From positions 1 to 63,536 of the forward strand of contig DVJJ01000051.1 of assembly GCA_018716875.1 (NCBI GenBank): 63,536 nt of DNA. The letters run 5' to 3'. A program made the translations under genes and the position numbers. The notes beneath the pieces were generated by a model, which was not told where the DNA came from, did not search any database, and saw only the letters and a list, made by a program, of their open reading frames with translations. Positions within the stretch are counted from its first letter, which is position 1. The number at the start of each line of letters is the position of its first letter. Shown here piece after piece: positions 52,494 to 60,986 of this stretch. The stretch is from Candidatus Avoscillospira avistercoris (GTDB lineage Bacteria; Bacillota; Clostridia; Oscillospirales; Oscillospiraceae).

Positions 52494-52861
52494 AAAAGTC
52501 ACTGTCCGTCGGGGACCAACGGAGGGCAGTGGACAGGGCATGTTGTGGTTTGCCGGTGCAACACACGGCGCAGCAGGGAAGGGACGTCTGGAAAATTGCC
52601 GAATTTCTCAGTTGTGGCAGCTGGGAGCGGTGGATTGACCACTTTTTTTCGGACAACACGCCGCCGTAACAGCGCAGCAGCGGAAAAACAGGAGCAGTTG
52701 TATGTGGATTTTTGAAAAACAACACAAAACCACAAATTTGATTTTGCTGAAAAAGGTTTGAACTTTTCGGTTTTCCGAAAAAAATAACCGCAGACGCTCT
52801 GTGAAGTTTTTTGAACTTTTTCACCACTATGAAAAAAATGTGGATTATCGGGGTTTTGGTG
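52494..52861. other. Non-coding gap with hairpins before the dehydrogenase operon
   Basis: No credible gene. A notable hairpin at about 52500-52532 pairs CACTG-TCCGT with ACGGA-GGG-CAGTG around a 9-base loop. TTTGAACTTTT occurs twice (near 52757 and 52811). The sequence becomes strongly AT-rich after 52640. I see no riboswitch class that I recognise. Confidence 0.5.
52629..52649 (+). terminator. Weak terminator after the amidohydrolase
   Basis: GGTGG-ATTGA-CCAC followed by TTTTTTT. The stem is only 4-5 bp but the T tract is good. Confidence 0.4.
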
Positions 52862-52890
52862 TTGACATTGTGTTTGGTTTGGCGTACAAT
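52862..52890 (+). promoter_or_regulatory. Promoter of the MDR-E2-E3-E1 operon
   Basis: TTGACA, 17-base spacer, TACAAT, near consensus. Immediately downstream the start of the transcript repeats ACAATAC three times within about 30 bases. The leader is about 90 bases. Confidence 0.85.
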
Positions 52891-52986
52891 ACAAATGAAA
52901 CAATACAATACAACATTTTGGAGCCTATTGAAACCGCCAAAGACAGCTATGCAGCGCGGTATCGTCATAGAAAGGATGAAAACAAC

Positions 52987-54243
52987 ATGAAAACAAGAGC
53001 AGTTCGTCTGTACGGCAAAGAGGACCTTCGCCTGGAGGAGTTTGAGCTTCCGGCCATCAAGGACGATGAGATCCTGGCCCGCGTGGTCTCCGACAGCATC
53101 TGCATGTCCTCCTTCAAGGCAGCCGAGCAGGGCGCCGATCACAAGCGCGTTCCCAACAATGTGGCGGAGAATCCCGTCATCATCGGCCATGAGTTCTGCG
53201 GCGAGATCGTGGAAGTGGGCGCCAAGTGGCAAAGCCAGTTCAAGGTTGGTCAGAAGTTTGCCATCCAGCCCGCTCTGAACTACAAGGGCAGCCTGGACGC
53301 GCCCGGCTACTCCTATCAGTACATCGGCGGTGACGCCACCTATATCATTATCCCCCATGAGGTTATGGAAATGGGCTGCCTGCTGCCCTATGAGGCAGAC
53401 AGCTTCTTCGGCGGCTCCCTGACCGAGCCCCTGAGCTGTGTCATCGGTACCTTCCATGCCATGTACCATACGGTCCGCGGCTCCTATGACCATGTCATGG
53501 GCATCAAGGAAGGCGGCAGTATGGCCATTCTGGCCGGTGTGGGACCCATGGGTCTGGCCGCTATTGATTACATCATCCACTGTGATCGCCGTCCTGGTTT
53601 CCTGGTAGTCACCGATATCGATGACGCCCGTCTGGCCCGTGCGGAGAAGCTGCTGAGCCCCGAGGAGGCCAAGAAGAACGGCGTCACTCTGGTTTACAAG
53701 AACACCCGTGAGGGTGATCCCGTGGCGGAGCTGAAGGAGCTTAACGGCGGCAAGGGCTATGACGATGTCCTGTGCTTCGCTCCCGTGGCCGCTGTGGTGC
53801 AGCAGGCCGACGCCCTGTTGGGTGATGACGGCTGCCTGAACTTCTTTGCCGGTCCCCAGGACCCCAAGTTCTCCGCCATGTTCAATTTCTACAATGTCCA
53901 TTACGCCTCTACCCACGTGGTTGGCACCTCCGGCGGCAACACTGCCGACATGATCGAGGCTCTGGAGATGATTGGCCAGGGCAAGCTGGACCCCTCCATC
54001 CTGGTTACCCATATCGGCGGCCTCAATGCCGTTATCGAGACGACCCTGAACCTGCCCAAGGTTCCCGGCGGCAAGAAGCTCATCTACACCGGCATTGAAA
54101 TGCCCTTGACGGCTATTGCCGACTTTGAGGAGAAGGGCAAGACCGATCCCATGTATGCCGAGCTGGCCAAGCTGGTGGCCAAGACCAACGGCCTGTGGAA
54201 CGCGGAGGCAGAGGCATACCTGCTGAAAACTTTGACGAAATAA
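52987..54243 (+). CDS. Medium-chain alcohol/polyol dehydrogenase (L-sorbose-1-phosphate reductase-like)
   Basis: A 418 aa MDR protein. The GroES part has 'SICMSSFKAAEQG' and 'IIGHEFCGEIVEVG', giving the catalytic zinc Cys and His-Glu. The structural-zinc cysteine loop normal to alcohol dehydrogenases is absent. The NAD domain follows ('ILAGVGPMGLAAIDY', 'VVTDIDDARLARAEKLL'). The length and shape recall SorE-type L-sorbose-1-phosphate reductases; the real substrate is unknown. It leads an operon with the 2-oxo acid dehydrogenase subunits, so its product might feed them. The ATG at 52987 follows AAAGGATG; the track begins 62 codons earlier, before the promoter. Confidence 0.78.
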   Translation: MKTRAVRLYGKEDLRLEEFELPAIKDDEILARVVSDSICMSSFKAAEQGADHKRVPNNVAENPVIIGHEFCGEIVEVGAKWQSQFKVGQKFAIQPALNYKGSLDAPGYSYQYIGGDATYIIIPHEVMEMGCLLPYEADSFFGGSLTEPLSCVIGTFHAMYHTVRGSYDHVMGIKEGGSMAILAGVGPMGLAAIDYIIHCDRRPGFLVVTDIDDARLARAEKLLSPEEAKKNGVTLVYKNTREGDPVAELKELNGGKGYDDVLCFAPVAAVVQQADALLGDDGCLNFFAGPQDPKFSAMFNFYNVHYASTHVVGTSGGNTADMIEALEMIGQGKLDPSILVTHIGGLNAVIETTLNLPKVPGGKKLIYTGIEMPLTAIADFEEKGKTDPMYAELAKLVAKTNGLWNAEAEAYLLKTLTK

Positions 54244-54264
54244 TATCTTAGGAGTGAAAATAGT

Positions 54265-56280
54265 ATGGCAGAAGGAGTTCTGATGCCCAAAGTAGGCATC
54301 ACCGTAGAATCCTGTATTATCGGCCAGTGGAAGAAGAACGTCGGCGACCCGGTGGCCGTGGGCGATGTCCTCTTCACCTATGAAACCGACAAAGCGGAAT
54401 TTGAGTGCGAATCCACCGCCGCCGGCATCCTGTTGGAGCAGTTCTATCAGGAGGGCGACGAGGTGCCCTGCCTGGTGAACGTCTGTGCCGTGGGTAACCC
54501 TGGCGAGGATGTTTCCGCCCTAAAGGGCGCCGGCTCCGCTGAACCCGCTCCGGTTCCTGCCGCAGCCCCCGCTGCTGCTCCGGCTCCCGCCGCTGCTGCC
54601 CCTGCCGCTTCCGGCCCCATGGCCCAGCCTGTGGTCATGCCCAAGGCTGGCATCACCGTGGAGTCCTGCATCATCGGCCAGTGGAAGAAGAATGTGGGCG
54701 ACGCCGTGGCCGTGGGCGATATCCTCTTTACTTACGAGACCGACAAGGCAGAGTTTGAATGCGAATCCACCGCCGCCGGTACGCTGCTGGCGAAGTTCTA
54801 CGAGGACGGAGATGAGGTGCCCTGCCTGGTGAACGTTTGCGCCGTGGGTAATCCCGGCGAGGACTTCGATTGCCTGCGGGGTGGTTCCGGCGCTCCCGCC
54901 GCCGCCCCTGCTGCTGCCCCCGCCGCTGCGGCTCCTGCTGCCGCTGCTCCGGCTGCTGCCGCCCCGGCTGGTCCTGCTGCTGTGGCTGTGGTTATGCCCA
55001 AGGCTGGCATTACCGTGGAATCCTGCATCATCGGCCAGTGGAAGAAGAATGTGGGCGACGCTGTGGCCGTAGGCGATATCCTCTTTACTTACGAGACCGA
55101 CAAGGCGGAGTTTGAATGCGAATCCACCGCCGCCGGTACGCTGCTGGCGAAGTTCTACGAGGACGGCGACGAAGTGCCCTGCTTGGACAATGTCTGTGCT
55201 GTGGGTAATCCCGGCGACGCTTTTGAGTTCCTGCGTCCCGGCTCCACCGAGGCCGCTCCCGCTCCTGTGGCTGCCCCTGCCGCTGCCGCAGCTGCTCCGG
55301 CCGCTGCCGTTCCGGCTGCCGCTGCCGTTCCGGCTGCCGCTGCCGGCGTGCCCGCCGATCCTGCGGCCATTTCGCCCAGAGCCCGTGCCCTGGCCAAGAG
55401 TGCCGGTGTGCCTGCCGGTTACGCCACCGGTACCGGCCCCAACGGCCGTGTCATCGAGCGCGATATCCGCAAGCTGATGGAAGAGGGCGTCCCGGCCCCC
55501 GCCGTGGCTGCTCCCGCACCGGCTGCCGCTGCGGCTCCTGCTGCTGCTCCGACCCCTGCCGCCGCTCCTACTCCTGCTGTCGAGGCCGAGTACGAGGACG
55601 TGAAGTTCAACGCCGTTCGCCGTGCCACCGCCAAGGGCATGATGAAGTCCCTGAGCACCATGGCCCAGCTGTCCCTGCAGTTCAGCTTTGATGCTACGCA
55701 GGTCCAGGCGTACCGCAAGATGCTCAAGGCCATGGACGGCTCCATGAGCAAGATTTCCCTCAACGACATGGTACTCTTTGCTGTCTCCCGGACCATCCTG
55801 GGCCACAGCGACCTGAACGCCAATGTCATCGAGGAAAATTCTGTCCGCCGCTTCAAGCATGTCCATCTGGGCTTCGCCTGCGACACGCCGCGCGGCCTGC
55901 TGGTGCCCACCATCTTCAACGCTGAAAAGAAGTCTCTGCTGGAGATCTCCATGGAGTGCAAGGCCCTGGCTGCCGAGGCCAGAGATGGCGCCATTGCCCC
56001 CGACAAGCTCCAGGGCGCAACCTTCACCGTTTCCAACCTGGGCTCCATGGGCTGCGAAGCCTTTACCCCCGTTATCAACCCGCCCCAGACCGGTATTCTG
56101 GGCGTCTGCAACATCGAGACGAAGATCAAGTCGGCCAAGGACGGCGTCATTGAGACGTATCCCGCCATGGGCCTGTCCCTGACCTTCGACCACCGTGTGG
56201 TGGACGGCGCGCCTGCTGCCCGCTTTATGTCGGAGCTGTGCAAGAACCTGGAGAACTTCATGACACTGTTGGCCCAATGA
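54265..56280 (+). CDS. Dihydrolipoamide acyltransferase (E2) with three lipoyl domains
   Basis: A 671 aa E2 core protein. Three lipoyl domains carry 'ETDKAEFECEST' with lipoyl lysines K43, K161 and K280. They are joined by long Ala-Pro linkers. A peripheral-subunit-binding domain follows ('ISPRARALAKSAGVPAGYATGT', about 369-405), then the catalytic domain ending 'FDHRVVDGAPAARFM' with the active-site histidine. Firmicute E2 proteins usually have one or two lipoyl domains. The acyl specificity is unknown. It follows the MDR gene by 21 bases. Confidence 0.93.
   Translation: MAEGVLMPKVGITVESCIIGQWKKNVGDPVAVGDVLFTYETDKAEFECESTAAGILLEQFYQEGDEVPCLVNVCAVGNPGEDVSALKGAGSAEPAPVPAAAPAAAPAPAAAAPAASGPMAQPVVMPKAGITVESCIIGQWKKNVGDAVAVGDILFTYETDKAEFECESTAAGTLLAKFYEDGDEVPCLVNVCAVGNPGEDFDCLRGGSGAPAAAPAAAPAAAAPAAAAPAAAAPAGPAAVAVVMPKAGITVESCIIGQWKKNVGDAVAVGDILFTYETDKAEFECESTAAGTLLAKFYEDGDEVPCLDNVCAVGNPGDAFEFLRPGSTEAAPAPVAAPAAAAAAPAAAVPAAAAVPAAAAGVPADPAAISPRARALAKSAGVPAGYATGTGPNGRVIERDIRKLMEEGVPAPAVAAPAPAAAAAPAAAPTPAAAPTPAVEAEYEDVKFNAVRRATAKGMMKSLSTMAQLSLQFSFDATQVQAYRKMLKAMDGSMSKISLNDMVLFAVSRTILGHSDLNANVIEENSVRRFKHVHLGFACDTPRGLLVPTIFNAEKKSLLEISMECKALAAEARDGAIAPDKLQGATFTVSNLGSMGCEAFTPVINPPQTGILGVCNIETKIKSAKDGVIETYPAMGLSLTFDHRVVDGAPAARFMSELCKNLENFMTLLAQ
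54634..54880 (+). repeat. Lipoyl-domain repeat copy 2 within E2
   Basis: About 245 bases encoding lipoyl domain 2. It is nearly identical to the copy at 54991-55236, including long exact matches through 'GWKKNVGDAVAVGDILFTYETDKAEF'-type codons, so the two copies derive from a recent duplication or are kept alike by recombination. Domain 1 (from 54268) is more diverged. Confidence 0.8.
54991..55236 (+). repeat. Lipoyl-domain repeat copy 3 within E2
   Basis: Direct-repeat partner of 54634-54880. Differences are mostly silent third-position changes; the main coding change is near the end, where 'CLVNV' becomes 'CLDNV'. Confidence 0.8.
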
Positions 56281-56292
56281 GACAGGAGTGAA

Positions 56293-57669
56293 ATGCCTAT
56301 GGATAAATTTGATGTAGTGGTGATTGGCGGCGGTCCCGGCGGTTATCTTTGCGCCGAACGGGCGGCCCAGGGCGGCCTCAAGGCGGCGGTCATCGAACAG
56401 AGAAGCCTTGGAGGCGTCTGCGTCAACGAGGGCTGTATTCCCACCAAGAGTCTGCTCTACTGCGCCAAGCAGTATGCGGCGGCCCGCCACGGCGCCGACT
56501 ACGGCGTGCTCACCGGGGAGGTCCGGTACGATCATGCCAAGGTGGTCCAGCGGAAGGATAAAGTCATTAAAACGCTGATTTCCGGCATCGGCGTCACCAT
56601 GTCGAGCCACAACATCAAGGTATATTCGGCGACGGCCCGCATTGAGGGCCGCGCCGCAGACGGAACCTTTACGGTGTACGCCGGAGAGGAGTTGATTGCC
56701 GCGGACCGGCTGGTGATTGCCACCGGTTCCGTGACGGCAGTCCCGCCTGTAACGGGATTGAAAGAGGGATTGGAGTCCGGATTTGTCCTGACCAACCGGG
56801 AGATTTTGGACTTGCAGGAGTTGCCGGACAGTCTGGTCTGCATCGGCGGCGGTGTCATCGGTCTGGAAATGGCCTGTTACTTCGCCACCGTGGGTGTCAA
56901 GGTGACGGTCATCGAAATGATGGACAAGATTGCCGGCCCCACTGACGCAGACATCTGCAAAACGCTGATGAAGACGTATGAGAAAGAGGGCATGGAATTC
57001 AAGCTGTCGGCCAAGGTGCTGGAAATCGGCAAGGATTCCGTGACCTACGAGGACGCGGCAGGGAAGCATACCCTGACCTGCGGTAAAGTCCTCCTGTCCG
57101 CCGGACGGCGGGCCAATGTGGAGGGCGTAGGTCTGGAGGTCCTGGGGGTGGAAACGGTGCGCGGCGCGGTGGTCACTGACCGGCACCTGTGCACCAACGT
57201 CCCCGGCGTCTACGCCATCGGCGATTGCAATGGCAAATTGATGCTGGCCCATACGGCCTATCGGGAGGCCGAGGTGGCCGTCAACCACATGCTGGGCATC
57301 AAGGATGAAATGCGGTACGAAGCCGTTCCCTCTGTCATCTACACCAATCCGGAAGTGGCCTTTGTCGGTGAGACCAAGGCCAGCGCCGAGCAGAAGGGGA
57401 TGCGAGTCCAGGAGGTTAAAGCCCCCATGATGTACTCTGGCCGCTATGTGGCCGAGACCATGAACGGCGACGGCTTCTGTAAGCTGGTCTATGACCTGGA
57501 CCGCAATTGTCTGGTGGGCGTCCATATGATTGGTCCCTATGCGTCGGAGATGATCTATGGCGCGGCCATGATGCTGGAAACCCAGCTGCCGGCTTCCCAG
57601 CTGAAAAAGATTGTCTTCCCGCACCCCACCGTCTGCGAAGTCATCCGAGAGGCATTGTTCAAGCTGTAA
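56293..57669 (+). CDS. lpdA: Dihydrolipoyl dehydrogenase (E3)
   Basis: A 458 aa flavoprotein that reoxidises dihydrolipoamide with NAD. FAD loop 'VIGGGPGGYLCAERAA', redox disulfide C43-C48 in 'GGVCVNEGCIPTKS', NAD loop 'CIGGGVIGLEMACYF', and the C-terminal 'HPTVCEV' with the catalytic His-Glu. It lies between E2 and E1, and overlaps neither (12 and 55 base gaps). The ATG at 56299 is an alternative start two codons in. Confidence 0.95.
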   Translation: MPMDKFDVVVIGGGPGGYLCAERAAQGGLKAAVIEQRSLGGVCVNEGCIPTKSLLYCAKQYAAARHGADYGVLTGEVRYDHAKVVQRKDKVIKTLISGIGVTMSSHNIKVYSATARIEGRAADGTFTVYAGEELIAADRLVIATGSVTAVPPVTGLKEGLESGFVLTNREILDLQELPDSLVCIGGGVIGLEMACYFATVGVKVTVIEMMDKIAGPTDADICKTLMKTYEKEGMEFKLSAKVLEIGKDSVTYEDAAGKHTLTCGKVLLSAGRRANVEGVGLEVLGVETVRGAVVTDRHLCTNVPGVYAIGDCNGKLMLAHTAYREAEVAVNHMLGIKDEMRYEAVPSVIYTNPEVAFVGETKASAEQKGMRVQEVKAPMMYSGRYVAETMNGDGFCKLVYDLDRNCLVGVHMIGPYASEMIYGAAMMLETQLPASQLKKIVFPHPTVCEVIREALFKL

Positions 57670-57724
57670 CTTGGTAATGAAAGCCATCTGAATAGAATCC
57701 ATAATAGAAAGGATCGTAATTTCC

Positions 57725-60196
57725 ATGCCAAAGTCTTTGTATGTCGATCCGGTAGCCACCAGAGCACCGGGCAAAATCCACTTTGAGGACATTCCTGTTT
57801 GCGCCTACAACAAGACCATCGCCGAGGAGCGCGCCAACTTCTCCGATGCGGATTTGGTCCGCATCTACCGCGATATCACCATTCTCCGCGAGTTCGAGAA
57901 CATGCTGAACCTGATCAAGACCCAGGCCAGCTACAACGGCATCGACACCACCTATCCCGGCCCTGCCCACCTGTCCCTGGGCCAGGAAGCCTCCTGCGTT
58001 GGCGAGGCCTATCTGCTGGATAAGGATGACTATATCTTCGGATCCCACAGAAGCCACTCCGAGATTCTGGCCAAGAGCCTCAGCTGCATCGAGAAGATGA
58101 GCGACGAGGAGCTCATGAACGTCATGGAGAACTTCCTGGGCGGCAAGACGTTGCGGGCTGTGGAGAAGTTCGGCAAGTGCGACAATGTCAAGGAGCTGGC
58201 AATCCGCTTCGTGCTGTACGGCACCCTGGCTGAAATCTTCGCCCGCGAAGCTGGTTTCCATCATGGCATGGGCGGCTCCATGCACGCATTCTTCTTGCCC
58301 TTTGGCGTGTACCCCAACAACGCCATCGTCGGCGGCAGCGGCACCATCGCCGCCGGTGCGGCCCTCTATAAGAAGGTCAACAAGAAGAAGGGCATTGTGG
58401 TCTGCAACATCGGTGATGCCTCCCTGGGCTGCGGCCCCGTTTGGGAAGCCTTCAACTTTGCCGCCATGGACCAGCTGAAGACTCTGTGGGAAGAGGGCAT
58501 GAAGGGTGGTCTGCCGGTCATCTTCAACGTCTTCAACAACTCCTACGGCATGGGCGGCCAGACCCGCGGCGAGACCATGGCCTATGACCTGCTGGCCCGT
58601 ATCGGCGCTGGTATCACCCCCAACCAGATGCACGCCGAGCGTATCGACGGCTGGAATCCCCTGGCTGTCATCGACGCCTACAAGCGCAAGATGGAGCTGC
58701 TGAAGAACAACGACGGCCCTGTCCTGCTGGATGTGGTCACTTACCGTCTGCTGGGCCACTCCACCTCCGATCAGAATGCCTACCGTACCAAGGAGGAGAT
58801 CGAGGATTGGAGAAGCTATGATCCCATTATCAAGTATCGCCAGTCCTTGGTGGAGGCCGGTGTGGCCGAGGACTCCAAGTTTGAGGAAATCCTCAAGGAG
58901 ACCTCCGAGCGCATGACCATGATCTGCAAGGCCGCTTCCGACAAGGAGATTTCTCCCTATGTGGACTTTGTCAAGGAGCCCGACTATGTGGCCAACCTGA
59001 TGTTCTCCAACCAGACGGTCCGCTCCATGGACCACGAGGGCGAGATTCGCGTGGATACCCCCAAGGAGGAGAACTCCCGCTGGAAGGCGGTCCAGGGCAA
59101 GGAGCGCAGCGCCTTCAAGAACGGCCAGCCCGTCTCCAAGATGAAGGTCTACAACATTCGTGACGCCATCTTCGAGCCCATGTTCAACAAGTACTATGAG
59201 GACCCGACCCTTATCGCTTACGGCGAAGATGTCCGCGACTGGGGCGGCGCTTATGCAGTCTACCGCGGCATGATGGAGTCCATCCCGTACTCCCGTCTGT
59301 TCAACTCGCCCATCTCCGAGGCAGCCATTGTGGGTTCCGGTGTCGGCTACGCCATGTGCGGCGGCCGTGCAGTCATCGAGCTGATGTACTGCGACTTCAT
59401 CGGCCGTGCTGGTGACGAAGTGTTCAACCAGATGTCCAAGTGGCAGGCCATGTCTGCCGGTATCCTGAAGATGCCGCTGGTCCTCCGCGTCTCCGTGGGC
59501 GCCAAGTACGGTGCTCAGCACTCTCAGGACTGGGTGGCCATCGTCTCCCATATCCCCGGCCTGAAGGTCATGTTCCCCGCCACGCCTTACGAGGCCAAGG
59601 GTATCATGCAGGCTGCTCTGAACGGCACCGATCCCGTCATTATCTTCGAGTCCCAGCGTATCTACGACAAGGGCGAGGAGTTCCACGAGGGCGGCGTGCC
59701 TGTGGAGGAGTACGAGTGGCAGCCCGGTGCCGTCAACAAGGTGCGTGACGGCAAGGACCTGACCATTCTCACCATCGGTGCTACCCTGTACCGTGCACTG
59801 GATGCCGCCAAGGAGCTGTCCGAGAAGTACGGCATGGAAGCCGACGTCATCAACATGCCTTCTCTGGTGCCCCTGGATTACACCGATATCATCGCCTCCG
59901 TCAAGAAGACCGGCCGTGTGATTCTGGCTTCCGATGCCTGCGCCAGAGGCTCCTTCCTCAACGATGTGGCCCAGAATATCAGCAATCTCTGCTTCGATTA
60001 TCTGGATGCACCTCCTGTGGTGGTGGGCGCCAAGAACTGGATCACGCCTCCCTATGAGTTCGACGAGTTCTTCTTCCCGCAGGCTGAGTGGATCGTCGAT
60101 GCGGTCAACGCCAAGATCGTTCCCTTGAATGGTTACGTTTCCAAGATCACGCCCACCGAGGCCCAGTTCCTCAAGAACGCCAAGGCAGGAGTGTAA
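57725..60196 (+). CDS. Fused 2-oxo acid (or acetoin) dehydrogenase E1 alpha-beta
   Basis: An 823 aa fusion. The alpha half binds thiamine diphosphate ('IGDASLGCGPVWEAFNFA' through 'VFNNSYGMGG') and has 'GFHHGMGGSMHAF'. A linker at roughly 400-470 leads to the beta half ('AYGEDVRDWGGAYAVYRGM', 'YCDFIGRAGDEVFNQMSKW', 'GAKYGAQHSQDW'). Fused E1 proteins are known in some bacteria. The substrate could be pyruvate, a branched-chain 2-oxo acid or acetoin; nothing in the sequence decides it. It is encoded after E3, an uncommon order. Confidence 0.9.
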   Translation: MPKSLYVDPVATRAPGKIHFEDIPVCAYNKTIAEERANFSDADLVRIYRDITILREFENMLNLIKTQASYNGIDTTYPGPAHLSLGQEASCVGEAYLLDKDDYIFGSHRSHSEILAKSLSCIEKMSDEELMNVMENFLGGKTLRAVEKFGKCDNVKELAIRFVLYGTLAEIFAREAGFHHGMGGSMHAFFLPFGVYPNNAIVGGSGTIAAGAALYKKVNKKKGIVVCNIGDASLGCGPVWEAFNFAAMDQLKTLWEEGMKGGLPVIFNVFNNSYGMGGQTRGETMAYDLLARIGAGITPNQMHAERIDGWNPLAVIDAYKRKMELLKNNDGPVLLDVVTYRLLGHSTSDQNAYRTKEEIEDWRSYDPIIKYRQSLVEAGVAEDSKFEEILKETSERMTMICKAASDKEISPYVDFVKEPDYVANLMFSNQTVRSMDHEGEIRVDTPKEENSRWKAVQGKERSAFKNGQPVSKMKVYNIRDAIFEPMFNKYYEDPTLIAYGEDVRDWGGAYAVYRGMMESIPYSRLFNSPISEAAIVGSGVGYAMCGGRAVIELMYCDFIGRAGDEVFNQMSKWQAMSAGILKMPLVLRVSVGAKYGAQHSQDWVAIVSHIPGLKVMFPATPYEAKGIMQAALNGTDPVIIFESQRIYDKGEEFHEGGVPVEEYEWQPGAVNKVRDGKDLTILTIGATLYRALDAAKELSEKYGMEADVINMPSLVPLDYTDIIASVKKTGRVILASDACARGSFLNDVAQNISNLCFDYLDAPPVVVGAKNWITPPYEFDEFFFPQAEWIVDAVNAKIVPLNGYVSKITPTEAQFLKNAKAGV

Positions 60197-60199
60197 TTC

Positions 60200-60862
60200 A
60201 TGAGCGATACCCAGGTGAAAGCTGTTCTGTTTGATCTGGACGGTACCCTCCTGGATACGGTCAAAGACATCGGCACAGGTGCGAATCTCGCCCTGTGCCG
60301 ATGCGGCTGTCCGGAATATCCGTTGGAGGACTACCGCGGCTTTGTGGGCCACGGCATCAAAAATCTGTTCCGTAAAATTGTGCCGGCCTCAGCCGGGGAG
60401 GAAGTCTATCAAAAAGCGCTGGACTTTTACCTCTCCTATTATCCGGATCACTGTATGGACCATACCGAGTTGTTTCCCGGCATCCGGGAACTGCTGCACA
60501 AGCTGCAGGCAGCGGGCTATCAATTGGGCGTCATCACCAATAAGACCCAGGAGACGGCTCAGAAGATTATGGACCACTATTTTCCGGAGGTGGACTTTGC
60601 TTTTGTGTGGGGGCGCAGCGGCGACCGTCCGTTAAAGCCGGACCCGGCGGCGGGCAAATTGGCTTGTGCGGAGCTGGGTGTCCAGCCGGAGGAAGTGCTG
60701 TTTTTTGGCGACGGCGATACCGACATGGAATTTGCTGTCAATTCCGGCTTTTGGCCGGTGGCCTGTAGTTGGGGCTACCGCAGCCGGGAAGAGCTGACAG
60801 CAGCAGGCGCTCGCCAGATTGTGGACACCACGGCGGAACTGGAGCATATTCTGCATCTTTAA
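60200..60862 (+). CDS. HAD phosphatase, phosphoglycolate phosphatase-like
   Basis: A 220 aa HAD hydrolase. Motif I 'FDLDGTLLDTVKD', motif II in 'GVITNKTQET', motif III lysine in 'RPLKPDP' and motif IV 'FFGDGDTDMEFA'. The helical cap is of the Gph type. It starts 4 bases after E1, so it belongs to the same transcript and may remove an inhibitory phosphorylated metabolite; that link is speculation. A strong terminator follows. Confidence 0.85.
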   Translation: MSDTQVKAVLFDLDGTLLDTVKDIGTGANLALCRCGCPEYPLEDYRGFVGHGIKNLFRKIVPASAGEEVYQKALDFYLSYYPDHCMDHTELFPGIRELLHKLQAAGYQLGVITNKTQETAQKIMDHYFPEVDFAFVWGRSGDRPLKPDPAAGKLACAELGVQPEEVLFFGDGDTDMEFAVNSGFWPVACSWGYRSREELTAAGARQIVDTTAELEHILHL

Positions 60863-60863
60863 T

Positions 60864-60896
60864 GGAAACGCTCTCTTCGGAGAGCGTTTCTTTTTT
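60864..60896 (+). terminator. Terminator of the 2-oxo acid dehydrogenase operon
   Basis: GAAACGCTCTC-TTCG-GAGAGCGTTTC with a TTTTTT tract. A perfect 11-bp stem with a UUCG tetraloop. Confidence 0.93.
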
Positions 60897-60908
60897 ACGG
60901 AAAACACA

Positions 60909-60937
60909 TTGCGGATTTCATAAGAATGTGATACGAT
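60909..60937 (+). promoter_or_regulatory. Promoter for the NagD-like gene
   Basis: TTGCGG, 17-base spacer, TACGAT, with TGA just before the -10 (TGn). It is about 50 bases upstream of the ATG. Confidence 0.65.
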
Positions 60938-60986
60938 ACTATCGTAGAAAACAACCCATATACGAGACGGAAACGAGGTCGGAATC

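Noticed and set aside
52494-52986. Small gene or riboswitch before the MDR gene
   Set aside because: The ORFs there are short, lack ribosome binding sites and overlap promoter boxes; no known riboswitch core could be recognised.
57670-57724. Internal promoter between E3 and E1
   Set aside because: TTGGTA and TAGAAT can be paired at 16 bases, but the match is weak and the gap is only 55 bases within an operon.
54520-57792. 1090 aa minus-strand ORF opposite E2 and E3
   Set aside because: It is antisense to two well-supported genes, and its Gly/Ser/Arg-rich low-complexity sequence mirrors the Ala-Pro linkers and lipoyl repeats. It has no start signal or recognisable domain.
57659-60352. 897 aa minus-strand ORF opposite fused E1
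   Set aside because: Shadow ORF caused by strong GC-ending codon bias in E1; the translated product is His/Val/Leu-rich with no domain.
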